This document shows, one piece after another, positions 15,069 through 24,148 of a DNA stretch of 37,642 bases (position 1 is the first letter of the stretch; the number at the start of each line of letters is the position of its first letter). The translations under genes were made by a program, and so were the position numbers. Source of the DNA: JBDSKH01 sp035556655. GTDB taxonomy: Bacteria > Actinomycetota > Actinomycetes > Actinomycetales > Microbacteriaceae. The notes under the pieces were generated by a model. It saw only the letters and a list, made by a program, of their open reading frames with translations, was not told the origin of the DNA and searched no databases. The DNA is taken from NCBI GenBank assembly GCA_035556655.1, contig DATMFW010000016.1:1-37642 (forward strand), read 5' to 3'.

Positions 15069-16709
15069 TCACTGCGCGCCAGCGGCCGCGGCGAACGACT
15101 CTGCGTCCGCGATGTCGGCGAGGATGCGGTGCGCCGCGTTGTGGCCGGGCACGCCCGAGACGTAGTTTCCCGGCCACGTCCCCACGCTTCCGAGATACAG
15201 GCCGGCCACCGGAGTGCGATAGCCGGCGAGTCCGGCCGCGGGACGCGCGTCGAACATGTGCTCGGCGGTGATGTCGCCGTGCGAGACATGCGCGCCGAGC
15301 AGGCCGAACTCGCTCTGCAGGTCCTCAGGCGACTTCGCCTTGTAGCCGACGACCTGGTTGGCGAGACCGGGGATGTAGACCTCATCGAGGTGGCGGATGA
15401 TGTGCTGGGCGAAGCGGTCCTTTTCGACCTCCCATGTGCTTCCGGCCAGGGCGAGCGGCGCGTGGAACACCGTGAGGCTCATGACATGGTGCCCCTCTGG
15501 CGCGAGCGTCGGGTCGATCGATGACGGGACGAGGCCCCAGATGATCGGTTCCTCGGACCAGCGGCCCTGCAACGCCTGGTGGTAGCCACGGTCCATCGCC
15601 GAGATCGTGGTACCGGTACGGAACCCGCACTGCAGCAGAGCCTCGTTCTCGGATGCCGAGCGCGCGCTCGCGAACACAGGCACGCCATCCAGCGCGATCA
15701 TCAGCTTGAATGACGTGCCGTCCATCTTGATGTTGCGCACCCGATGCAGCAGGTCGGGCTCGATCGAGTCGTGTTCGACCAATTGGGTGAGGGTGAGCTT
15801 GGGGTTGGCGGCGGAGAGCACGGTAGGGGCCGAGATCTCTCTGCCGTCGACGAGCGTGATCCCGGTCGCCCGGCCATCCTTCACCTCGATGCGCTGAACG
15901 GGCGCGGACTCGAGGATCGTGGCTCCCGCCGCGCGGGCGGATGCGGCCATGGCTCGGGCGATCTCGGCCATGCCGCCGATGGGGGCGATCTTGCTGGTGC
16001 CGAGCGTGTGGAAGCGCTCGCCGCCTCTGACCGCGGAAGAGCCGCGGTAGAGCGGCCGGTGGAAGAGCATGTAGGCCGAGCCGGGTGTGCTCGGCCCGAG
16101 GTAGTTGCCCGAGATGGCGACCATGCCGAGCAGCGATCGCGCCTCCTCGGACTGGATGCGCTCCGCGAGGAACTCGGTCGCGCTGCCGAACATGAGCCTG
16201 TTGAAGAGCGCGCGGTCTGCGTCGCCCTCGACGCGGTTGGCAAGTTCGGCGAAGCTCGGCGGCGCCTCATAGAACGACACATCGAGCTTCTGAGCAAGGT
16301 CGGACATCACCTGCAGGGTCTCGAAGTAGCCGTCCACGTCCCCCGGCGCCAGGTCCGCGAGTTCGGCGCGCATCTCGGTGCGCGAGTTGGCGGCCACGAA
16401 CCGCCGGCCGTCAGGGAACGCCATGAACGAGCTGGGATCGGGGCTGGCGAACCGCAGCCCGAACCCGGTGAGGTCCATGTCGGCGAGCACCCGCGGCTCG
16501 AGGTTATGACACGAGTTCGACACTGCGTTGCTTCGGTATCCCGGCACGATCTCCTCGGTCGCGAGCGCCCCGCCGACGACGTCACGCTGCTCGACGACTA
16601 GCACGCTGAGCCCGGCGCGGGCCAGGTAGAACGCGGCGACGAGGCCATTATGGCCGCCGCCGACGACGATGGCGTCGTACTCGCTGGTGATCGCGGACGT
16701 CGGATCCAT
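15069..16709 (-). CDS. FAD-dependent oxidoreductase, phytoene desaturase/PYROXD2-like
   Basis: The 546-residue protein is a two-domain flavoprotein with the dinucleotide loop V-V-G-G-G-H-N-G-L at 15-23 and Glu40 for the ribose. The C-terminal G-T-W-P-G-N-Y-V-S-G-V-P-G-H-N-A-A is the flavin-binding end of the phytoene-desaturase/PYROXD2 group. No carotenoid genes are nearby; leading an operon with a transporter, RidA and an imine-reductase-family enzyme, it is more likely to oxidise a C-N or C-C bond of the imported compound. ATG 16709 was chosen because the fold begins soon after; an ATG 54 bp upstream lies before or at the inferred transcription start. The reaction is unknown. Confidence 0.82.
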   Translation of the reverse strand: MDPTSAITSEYDAIVVGGGHNGLVAAFYLARAGLSVLVVEQRDVVGGALATEEIVPGYRSNAVSNSCHNLEPRVLADMDLTGFGLRFASPDPSSFMAFPDGRRFVAANSRTEMRAELADLAPGDVDGYFETLQVMSDLAQKLDVSFYEAPPSFAELANRVEGDADRALFNRLMFGSATEFLAERIQSEEARSLLGMVAISGNYLGPSTPGSAYMLFHRPLYRGSSAVRGGERFHTLGTSKIAPIGGMAEIARAMAASARAAGATILESAPVQRIEVKDGRATGITLVDGREISAPTVLSAANPKLTLTQLVEHDSIEPDLLHRVRNIKMDGTSFKLMIALDGVPVFASARSASENEALLQCGFRTGTTISAMDRGYHQALQGRWSEEPIIWGLVPSSIDPTLAPEGHHVMSLTVFHAPLALAGSTWEVEKDRFAQHIIRHLDEVYIPGLANQVVGYKAKSPEDLQSEFGLLGAHVSHGDITAEHMFDARPAAGLAGYRTPVAGLYLGSVGTWPGNYVSGVPGHNAAHRILADIADAESFAAAAGAQ

Positions 16710-16838
16710 GCAGGCTGCTCGCTTCTCTTCGGTGAGGATGGGAAGGACTATAACCACATTCAAGGGCTTTTGCCAGACATAAGTCTATTTCGATGATTTC
16801 ATCGATGTTCGGCATTCCTCTGATGTCCGACATCTGGC
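16710..16838. promoter_or_regulatory. Divergent control region of the accessory operon and its FadR regulator
   Basis: This 129-bp AT-rich gap holds several dyads. TATAGT on the minus strand (16752-16747), with TGGCAA 17 nt further up, is a good promoter for the oxidoreductase operon. TGCCAGA (16771-16777), at that -35, is an inverted partner of TCTGGCA (16833-16839) by the regulator start. ATGTCCGACAT (16823-16833) is a perfect 5-1-5 palindrome with the GT-N3-AC core of FadR-family operators. AGAC-N4-GTCT lies at 16775-16786 and CGATGA-TT-TCATCG at 16791-16804. I expect the regulator to bind here and repress both directions. Confidence 0.6.
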
Positions 16839-17594
16839 ATGATGGCGGTCATGCCGCAGGATTCACCCACCCTGCTCCGCGTCAAGAAGGCGTACGAGCA
16901 GGTCAGCGACCAGCTCCGCGACGCGATCGTGAGCGGCGACTTCGCGGTGGGGCAGCGTCTACCGCGTGAGGTCGACCTCGCCGAGACCCTCGGGGTGAGT
17001 CGCTCGACCGTGCGCGAGGCGCTGCGCGTGCTTGCGAGCGAGAATCTGGTACGAACCACGAAGGGCGCGACGGGCGGCACGTTCATCGTGCCCCCATCGC
17101 TCGACTACGTGTCCGAGTTCATGACCACGCAGATCAACATCCTCACCGCCGCCGAGGAAGTCACCCTCGACGAGTTGATCGAACTGCGTGACCTCGTCGA
17201 GGTCGAGGCGACCCGGCTCGCCGCCACCCGCCGCACAGCGGAGCAGCTCGAGAAGCTAGAGGCCACCGTGCCCCCGGCTGACGGCAGCCGCACGCACTCC
17301 GAGATCACGGCACTCAACCGTGCCTTCCACCTGACGATCCTCGAGCTCGCGGCGAATCGCCTCATGCTGCTGTCGGCTCAGCCCATCTACGCCGCCATCG
17401 AGACCCACTCGCAGCAGCGCCTGGTAAGCGACGAGGACCACCGGCATATCGTAGGGGAGCACGCCGAAGTCCTTGACATGATCCGCCGGGGCGACGCGGA
17501 GGGGGCCGGCAAGGCGATGCACTCGCACCTGGTCAAGCTACGACCGTTGTCCGAGCGCACCTGGCGCCAGCCTCCTGCGGGCACGACCCGCTGA
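16839..17594 (+). CDS. FadR-type GntR transcriptional regulator of the accessory operon
   Basis: The 251-residue protein has an N-terminal winged helix-turn-helix (about 18-90; G-V-S-R-S-T-V-R-E-A-L-R-V-L) and a C-terminal FCD ligand domain. Metal-binding FCD residues are visible in N-R-A-F-H, E-H-A-E-V and M-H-S-H-L. It is divergent from the transporter operon across a dyad-rich 129-bp gap, the usual arrangement for a local repressor released by a pathway acid. Three in-frame ATGs (16839, 16842, 16851) have no clear ribosome-binding site, so the exact start is uncertain. The ligand is presumably the imported compound or an acid derived from it. Confidence 0.9.
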   Translation: MMAVMPQDSPTLLRVKKAYEQVSDQLRDAIVSGDFAVGQRLPREVDLAETLGVSRSTVREALRVLASENLVRTTKGATGGTFIVPPSLDYVSEFMTTQINILTAAEEVTLDELIELRDLVEVEATRLAATRRTAEQLEKLEATVPPADGSRTHSEITALNRAFHLTILELAANRLMLLSAQPIYAAIETHSQQRLVSDEDHRHIVGEHAEVLDMIRRGDAEGAGKAMHSHLVKLRPLSERTWRQPPAGTTR

Positions 17595-17607
17595 GATCCA
17601 GCGGGTC
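17585..17607. terminator. Two-way hairpin between fadR-type gene and ilvC
   Basis: GACCCGCTG (17585-17593) and CAGCGGGTC (17599-17607) form a perfect 9-bp stem with a 5-nt loop. The left arm overlaps the last codons and most of the stop codon of the regulator, and the right arm ends 9 bp before the ilvC stop. It serves as terminator for both converging genes; neither side has a T-run. Confidence 0.65.
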
Positions 17608-17616
17608 GCGCGAGGC

Positions 17617-18642
<1,026 letters not shown>

Positions 18643-18669
18643 TGTTTTTCCTTTTTCTCTGGATGCGGT

Positions 18670-18702
18670 GGTCGAGTAGCCGCGACGCGGCCTATCGAGA
18701 CC
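18670..18702. repeat. GGTYGAG...TYGARACC hairpin repeat, copy 1
   Basis: A 33-bp imperfect palindrome opens GGTCGAGTAG and closes CTATCGAGACC, with GC-rich inner arms. It lies between ilvN and ilvC, and its last base is also the last base of the ilvN stop codon TAG on the minus strand. It shares its ends with copies at 28719, 30113 and 32263. Confidence 0.7.
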
Positions 18703-19211
18703 TAGTTCTTGAACACGCGTTCGGTGATGCTCTTTCCGCCGCGGCCGATGGCGAGCAGACCGCTCTGCGCGATCTCTTTGATGCCGTACGGCTCGAGCAC
18801 GCGCAGGAATGCCTGCACCTTGCCGCTGTCGCCGGTCACCTCGATGACCAGCGCATCCGTGGCGACATCGACGACCCGCGCACGGAACAGGTTGACGGCC
18901 TCGAGGATCTGCGAGCGCGTGACGTTGTCGACCTTCACCTTGATCAGCAGATGCTCGCGCTGCACGGACTGGGCAGGGTCGAGTTCGACGATCTTGATGA
19001 CGTTGACCAGCTTGTTGAGCTGCTTGGTGACCTGCTCGAGCGGTAGGTCCTCGACATCCACCACGGCGGTGATGCGCGAGAGGCCTTCGACCTCGCTGAG
19101 GCCGACGGCGAGCGATTCGATGTTGAACCCGCGGCGGGCGAACAGTCCGGCGACGCGGGTGAGCAGGCCGGGCTTGTTCTCGACGAGAAGGGACAGCACG
19201 TGACGGGACAT
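18702..19211 (-). CDS. ilvN: Acetolactate synthase small (regulatory) subunit
   Basis: The 169-residue subunit stimulates IlvB and gives feedback inhibition by valine. The N-terminal ACT domain reads H-V-L-S-L-L-V-E-N-K-P-G-L-L-T-R-V and contains G-F-N-I-E-S-L, followed by the second domain typical of IlvN/IlvH. Its ribosome-binding site GGAG lies in the last codons of ilvB, only 3 bp separating the genes, so the two subunits are translationally coupled. The length is normal. Confidence 0.96.
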   Translation of the reverse strand: MSRHVLSLLVENKPGLLTRVAGLFARRGFNIESLAVGLSEVEGLSRITAVVDVEDLPLEQVTKQLNKLVNVIKIVELDPAQSVQREHLLIKVKVDNVTRSQILEAVNLFRARVVDVATDALVIEVTGDSGKVQAFLRVLEPYGIKEIAQSGLLAIGRGGKSITERVFKN

Positions 19212-19214
19212 GGC

Positions 19215-21017
19215 TTACTCCTCCTCCCAGTCCGGGGCGTGGTCTCGGGCGTATTGCACCGACGAGTTGCCCACCCCCTGCGGCACCATCGGCCAGACCA
19301 TCGCGTCGCGGCTCACCACGAAGTCGATGACGACCGGGCGATCGTTGGTCTCGATGGCCAGCTTGATCGCCGGGTCGATCTCCTCGGGCTTGGTGACCCG
19401 GATGCCGAGGGCGCCGTACGCCTCGGCCAGCTTCACGAAGTCGGGCACCATGCGGGTGGTCTCGTCTTTGTTCACCGAGCCCGTGTTGAGGTCGGTGAAC
19501 GAGTGGCGGCCGTCGTAGAACAGGGTCTGCCACTGCCGCACCATGCCGAGTGAACTGTTGTTGATGACGGCGACCTTGATCGGGATGTCGTTGATCGTGC
19601 AGGTCGCCAACTCTTGGTTGGTCATCTGGAAGCAGCCGTCGCCGTCGATCGCCCAGACCAGGCGGTCCGGCTGCGCGACCTTGGCGCCCATCGCGGCGGG
19701 GACCGCGTAGCCCATGGTCCCGGCGCCGCCGGAGTTCAGCCAGGCGTGCGGGCGCTCGTACTTGATGAACTGCGCCGCCCACATCTGGTGCTGCCCGACG
19801 CCGGCGGCGTAGATCGCCTCGGGACCCGACAGGGCGCCGATGCGCTCGATCACGTGCTGCGGGGCGAGCAGGCCGTCGTCGGGGTCGTCGACGTATCCGA
19901 GCGGGTAGTCCTTCTTCAGCTTGTTCAGCCGTTCCCACCAGTCGGAGATGTCGGGCTTGCTCGCCTTGGCCGCCTCGGCGTACGCGGCGATGAGGTCGAC
20001 GATCACCTCTTTGGCGTCCCCCACGATCGGCACGTCGGCCTGGCGGATCTTGCCGATCTCGGCCGGATCGATGTCGACGTGCACGATCTTGGCGTTCGGG
20101 GCGAAGTCGGCCACCTTGCCGGTGACCCGGTCATCGAACCGGGCGCCGAGCGCGACGATGAGGTCGCTCTCCTGCAGCGACAGCACGGCGGGAACCGAGC
20201 CGTGCATGCCGGGCATGCCCAGGTGCTGCGGGTGCGAGTCGGGGAACGCGCCGCGGGCCATCAGCGTGGTGACCACGGGGGCGCCGGTCTGCTCGGCCAG
20301 CTTGCGCAGCTCGGCCTCCGCGCTCGAGCGGATGACTCCGCCGCCGACGTACAGCACGGGCTTCTTCGCCTCGACGAACAGGTCGGCGGCGGCGACGATC
20401 TGCTTTCCGTGCGCCTTGGTGACGGGACGATACCCGGGCAGCTCGACCTTGGGCGGCCAGATGAAGGGCGCGGTCTTCTGCTGGGCGTCCTTGGTGACAT
20501 CCACCAGGACCGGGCCGGGACGGCCCGTGGTGGCGATCTGGTACGCGGCGGCGAGCGTCGCGGGCACGTCGGCGGGGTCGGTCACCAGGAAGGAATGCTT
20601 GGTGATCGGCATGGTGATGCCGACGATGTCGACCTCCTGGAACGCGTCGGTCCCCATCGAGGTCGAGAACACCTGGCCGGTGATAGCGATGAGCGGCACC
20701 GAGTCCATGTGCGCATCCGCGATCGCGGTGACCAGGTTGGTCGCGCCGGGACCGGATGTCGCGATCGCGACCCCGACCTTCCCGGATGCGGCGGCGTAGC
20801 CTTCTGCGGCATGACCGGCACCCTGCTCGTGGCGCACCAGGATGTGGCGGATGGAGGTCGACGCCATCAGCTCGTCGTAGAAGGGCATGATGGCGCCGCC
20901 GGGGATGCCGAAGACGTCGGTGATGCCGAGTTTCTCGAGCGAGGCCAGGATGGCGCCGGAGCCCGTGTACACGGGCACCTCTTTGGTCTTCGGGGGCGCG
21001 GGCACTTCCGCGTTCAT
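19215..21017 (-). CDS. ilvB: Acetolactate synthase large (catalytic) subunit
   Basis: The 600-residue ThDP enzyme condenses pyruvate with pyruvate or 2-ketobutyrate. The catalytic Glu is in V-R-H-E-Q-G-A-G-H near residue 64, the ThDP motif runs from G-D-G-C-F-Q-M-T-N to V-I-N-N near the C-terminus, and G-A-R-F-D-D-R-V-T-G marks the FAD/central domain. ATG 21017 with an AAGGA ribosome-binding site was chosen; the frame remains open upstream into ilvD but that part is not IlvB-like. It lies 28 bp after ilvD, which leaves no room for a leader-peptide attenuator. Confidence 0.97.
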   Translation of the reverse strand: MNAEVPAPPKTKEVPVYTGSGAILASLEKLGITDVFGIPGGAIMPFYDELMASTSIRHILVRHEQGAGHAAEGYAAASGKVGVAIATSGPGATNLVTAIADAHMDSVPLIAITGQVFSTSMGTDAFQEVDIVGITMPITKHSFLVTDPADVPATLAAAYQIATTGRPGPVLVDVTKDAQQKTAPFIWPPKVELPGYRPVTKAHGKQIVAAADLFVEAKKPVLYVGGGVIRSSAEAELRKLAEQTGAPVVTTLMARGAFPDSHPQHLGMPGMHGSVPAVLSLQESDLIVALGARFDDRVTGKVADFAPNAKIVHVDIDPAEIGKIRQADVPIVGDAKEVIVDLIAAYAEAAKASKPDISDWWERLNKLKKDYPLGYVDDPDDGLLAPQHVIERIGALSGPEAIYAAGVGQHQMWAAQFIKYERPHAWLNSGGAGTMGYAVPAAMGAKVAQPDRLVWAIDGDGCFQMTNQELATCTINDIPIKVAVINNSSLGMVRQWQTLFYDGRHSFTDLNTGSVNKDETTRMVPDFVKLAEAYGALGIRVTKPEEIDPAIKLAIETNDRPVVIDFVVSRDAMVWPMVPQGVGNSSVQYARDHAPDWEEE

Positions 21018-21045
21018 GAGTGAGTCCTTAGAGAATGTGATCTGG

Positions 21046-22752
21046 TCAGCCCGTGACGGCACCCTCGGATGCCGAGCGCACGAGCTTGGTGTACTTCGCG
21101 AGAACGCCACGGGTATAGCGCGGAGGAAGAGGAGCCCAGCCGTCACGGCGGGCTTCCAGCTCGGCCGGATCGACGAGTAGGTCGATCGACCGGGCGGCTA
21201 TGTCGACCCGTATCAGATCACCATCACGCAGGAATGCGATGGGACCTTCGTCCACCGCCTCCGGTGCGATGTGGCCGATGCACAGGCCGGTTGTGCCGCC
21301 TGAGAATCGTCCGTCGGTCAATAGTAGGACATCTTTGCCGAGCCCTGCGCCCTTGATGGCGGCGGTGATGGCGAGCATCTCGCGCATGCCGGGGCCGCCC
21401 TTGGGCCCCTCGTAACGGATGACGACGACGTCGCCGTGCTGGATCTCGCCGTTGGTCAGGGCGTCCATCGCGGCACGCTCTCGCTCGAACACCCGGGCGG
21501 GACCCTCGAAGGTGGCGGCGTCGAAGCCGGCGGTCTTGACGACGGCTCCCTCGGGGGCGAGCGTGCCGGTGAGGATGGTGAGCCCGCCGGATTCGTGGAT
21601 CGGGTTCTCGAGGCTGCGCAGCACCTCGCCGTCGAGCGGCGGGATGTTCATCTCGGCCAGGTTCTCGGCCATCGTCTTGCCGGTGACGGTCATCACGTCA
21701 CCGTGCATGAGCCCGGCGTCGAGCAGCGCCTTCATGAGCACCGGCAGCCCGCCGCGGCGGTCGACGTCGTTCATGACGAAGCGGCCGAACGGCTTCAGGT
21801 CGCCGATGTGCGGAACCTTCGAGCCGATCCGGTTGAAGTCCTCGAGGGTGAGCTCGACTTCGGCCTCGTGCGCGATGGCGAGCAGGTGCAGCACGATGTT
21901 GGTCGAGCCGCCGAGCGCCATGCCGACGGCGATGGCGTTCTCGAACGCCTCCTTGGTCAGGATCTGCCGAGCCGTGATCCCCTTGTTCAGCAGGCTCACG
22001 ACGGCCTCGCCGGAGCGGTGCGCGTAGTAGTCGCGGCGCCGGTCGGCGGCGGCGGGGGATGCGGAGCCCGGCAACGAGAGCCCGAGGGCTTCGGCGACGC
22101 TCGCCATCGTGTTCGCCGTGTACATACCCCCGCAGGCGCCCTCGCCGGGGGCGAAGGCGCACTCGATGGCGTGCGCGTCCTCCGGGCTCATGGTGCCGGC
22201 CTTGACGCCGCCGACGGCCTCGAAGCTGTCGATGATCGTGATGTCCTTCTCGGTGCCGTCGCTCAGGCGCACCCAGCCGGGTGCGATCGATCCGGCGTAC
22301 AAGAAGACGGATGCCAGGTCGAGCCGAGCGGCGGCCATCAGCATCCCGGGGATCGACTTGTCGCATCCGGCGAGCAGCACCGAGCCGTCGAGTCGCTCGG
22401 CCTGCATGACGGTCTCGACCGAGTCGGCGATCACCTCACGGCTGACGAGCGAGAAGTGCATGCCCTCGTGGCCCATCGAGATGCCGTCGCTGACGCTGAC
22501 GGTGCCGAACTGCAGCGGGTAGCCGCCGCCGGCGTGCACGCCCTCCTTGGCCGCCTGCGCGAGCCGCGCGAGGCTGAGGTTGCAGGGGGTGATCTCGTTC
22601 CACGAGCTGGCGATCCCGATCTGCGCCTTGTCCCAGTCGGCGTCTCCCATGCCGACGGCACGCAGCATGCCACGACTGGTGGTGGCCTCGATGCCGTCGG
22701 TGACGGTGCGGGAGCGGGGCTTGTGATCGGGCTTCGCGGGCGTCTCCGGCAT
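21046..22752 (-). CDS. ilvD: Dihydroxy-acid dehydratase
   Basis: IlvD dehydrates the dihydroxy acids made by IlvC to the keto acids of valine and isoleucine. The 568-residue protein has the cluster cysteines in I-T-P-C-N, L-A-G-C-D-K-S-I-P-G and G-E-G-A-C-G-G-M-Y-T-A-N-T-M, and the C-terminal L-L-T-D-G-R-F-S-G-G-T. ATG 22752 is preceded at 7 nt by TACCCT and by no Shine-Dalgarno, so translation is probably leaderless. It opens the ilvDBNC operon. The frame extends further upstream but without family similarity. Confidence 0.97.
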   Translation of the reverse strand: MPETPAKPDHKPRSRTVTDGIEATTSRGMLRAVGMGDADWDKAQIGIASSWNEITPCNLSLARLAQAAKEGVHAGGGYPLQFGTVSVSDGISMGHEGMHFSLVSREVIADSVETVMQAERLDGSVLLAGCDKSIPGMLMAAARLDLASVFLYAGSIAPGWVRLSDGTEKDITIIDSFEAVGGVKAGTMSPEDAHAIECAFAPGEGACGGMYTANTMASVAEALGLSLPGSASPAAADRRRDYYAHRSGEAVVSLLNKGITARQILTKEAFENAIAVGMALGGSTNIVLHLLAIAHEAEVELTLEDFNRIGSKVPHIGDLKPFGRFVMNDVDRRGGLPVLMKALLDAGLMHGDVMTVTGKTMAENLAEMNIPPLDGEVLRSLENPIHESGGLTILTGTLAPEGAVVKTAGFDAATFEGPARVFERERAAMDALTNGEIQHGDVVVIRYEGPKGGPGMREMLAITAAIKGAGLGKDVLLLTDGRFSGGTTGLCIGHIAPEAVDEGPIAFLRDGDLIRVDIAARSIDLLVDPAELEARRDGWAPLPPRYTRGVLAKYTKLVRSASEGAVTG

Positions 22753-22840
22753 AGCAACGAGGGTACCGCCGCGCGGGAGGGGTCGCTGACGCCGCAGAAT
22801 CGTTACCCACGCGGCACGCCCGCGGCAGTAGTTTCTGCGC
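22753..22840. promoter_or_regulatory. Divergent promoters of ilvD and the lipoprotein gene
   Basis: TACCCT on the minus strand (22765-22760) sits 7 nt before ilvD, and TAGTTT on the plus strand (22829-22834) sits 6 nt before the lipoprotein ATG. Both fit leaderless starts. I see no convincing -35 elements and no leader peptide, T-box or attenuator for the ilv operon in these 88 bp. Confidence 0.5.
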
Positions 22841-23356
22841 ATGCGCACACCTCTCCTCCCCGTCCTGATCGGCGCCACCCTGGTGATCGCCGGCTGCGCC
22901 GCGCCCGCTCCCGCCGACTCGGCTGGTCCGAGCGACGACCCGTCGCCCACCACCACCCAGCCCGTCGACATCAGCCCGTACGTGTCCTGCGAGGACAGCG
23001 GCTACCTCGACGCGATCCTCGGCACCTTCGACGGCACCTACCAGCCGGCCCCGCAGGCCGACTACTACCCGCTCTACCTGCCGCTGCCGTCCTGCCTGTT
23101 CGAGAACACCGAGCAGGGAGCCATCGTGTCGATCTTCATCGGCGCGGGCGAGACCGACTTCGAGACGATCGGGGCCGCGGTGGTCGACAGCCAGGGTCCC
23201 GGCGAGGCCGACACCTCGCTCGACGGGGTGCTCGGCGGCGAGGTCTGGCCCGACGGCAACGTGCAGTCGCTCTACCTGATGGCGGCGGACGACGTGATCG
23301 GCGAGACCTACATCACCACGACGAACGGCATCGCGAACCAGACCCCCGGCGGCTGA
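22841..23356 (+). CDS. Putative lipoprotein of unknown function
   Basis: The 171-residue product has a signal peptide ending in V-I-A-G-C (Cys19), so it should be lipid-anchored outside the membrane. A Pro/Ser/Thr-rich linker follows (residues 20-42), then an acidic globular part of about 130 residues with two cysteines in the first half (Y-V-S-C-E-D near 49 and P-S-C-L-F near 85) that could form a disulfide. I recognise no domain. It stands alone between divergent ilvD and convergent otsB, with its stop 3 bp from the otsB stop. Codon use looks like its neighbours. Confidence 0.8.
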   Translation: MRTPLLPVLIGATLVIAGCAAPAPADSAGPSDDPSPTTTQPVDISPYVSCEDSGYLDAILGTFDGTYQPAPQADYYPLYLPLPSCLFENTEQGAIVSIFIGAGETDFETIGAAVVDSQGPGEADTSLDGVLGGEVWPDGNVQSLYLMAADDVIGETYITTTNGIANQTPGG

Positions 23357-23359
23357 TCG

Positions 23360-24148
23360 CTACTGCTCGTGCACATCGCCCTCACGGTAGGTCGCGAGGG
23401 CGGTGAGCACCGCCGCGACCTCGTCGGGTCCGCCGACCCGGAAAGCGGCCTCGGTCGCGCCGGGGCCGCTCTTCACGCCGACATCGTGCGGCAGCAGGGC
23501 CGAGAACGCATCCTCGTCGGTGACGTCATCGCCGGCGTAGAACACGGCGTCGGCTGCCGTGTAGCGGCGCAGGTGCTCGACGGCCTCGCCCTTCGTGGTG
23601 GATCGCACCGAGAACTCCAGCACGTTCTTGCCTTCGCGCACGGTGAGGTTCTCGATCTCGGCCTGGGCCTCACTCAGCGCCACGAGGTGGGCCACCCGCG
23701 AGTTGTGCTCGGTCGCGAGCCGGGTGTGCAGGGCGAATCCGGCCGGCTTGACCTCGAGCCACACCTGGTCGATCGCCTCGGCCACCTCGCCGAGCACCTC
23801 GTGCAGCACGTCGACCTGCTGAAGCTCCTGGGTGTTGAGCGACACCTTGTCGTCGGGGTCGTCGAGCCGGATCTCGATGCCGTGCGAGCCCACCAGCAGT
23901 GTCTCGTCGGGCAGGTCGGCGACCTGGATCAGACTGGTCAGCGAGCGACCACTCACCAGCGCGACGCGGGTGTTCGGAAGGGCGAGCAGTCGCAGGACGG
24001 CGTCGCGGGCCTCGGGAAGCGCGCGCGCCTGCTCGGGCGAGTCGACCTCCGGGGCGAGCGTGCCGTCGAAGTCGAGCGCGACCAGCAGTCTGCGCACGCG
24101 CGCGAGCTCGCGCAGGGCGCCGGTGAGCGCGCCCGGGAGTTGCGGCAT
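23360..24148 (-). CDS. otsB: Trehalose-6-phosphate phosphatase
   Basis: OtsB removes the phosphate from trehalose 6-phosphate. The 262-residue HAD enzyme has the nucleophile motif L-D-F-D-G-T-L-A-P near residues 25-33, motif II V-S-G-R-S-L, a Lys in the T-K-G-E-A-V segment and G-D-D-V-T-D-E-D-A-F. ATG 24148 was chosen since it overlaps the otsA stop as TGATG and follows GGAGGA; a longer frame adds only 13 residues. With otsA it makes the OPS trehalose route, used for osmotic and stress protection. Confidence 0.95.
   Translation of the reverse strand: MPQLPGALTGALRELARVRRLLVALDFDGTLAPEVDSPEQARALPEARDAVLRLLALPNTRVALVSGRSLTSLIQVADLPDETLLVGSHGIEIRLDDPDDKVSLNTQELQQVDVLHEVLGEVAEAIDQVWLEVKPAGFALHTRLATEHNSRVAHLVALSEAQAEIENLTVREGKNVLEFSVRSTTKGEAVEHLRRYTAADAVFYAGDDVTDEDAFSALLPHDVGVKSGPGATEAAFRVGGPDEVAAVLTALATYREGDVHEQ

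Noticed and set aside
21436..23406. A 656-codon open frame on the plus strand opposite ilvD
   Set aside because: It is a shadow of ilvD and the lipoprotein gene, with repetitive Gly/Arg/His-rich translation and no recognisable fold.
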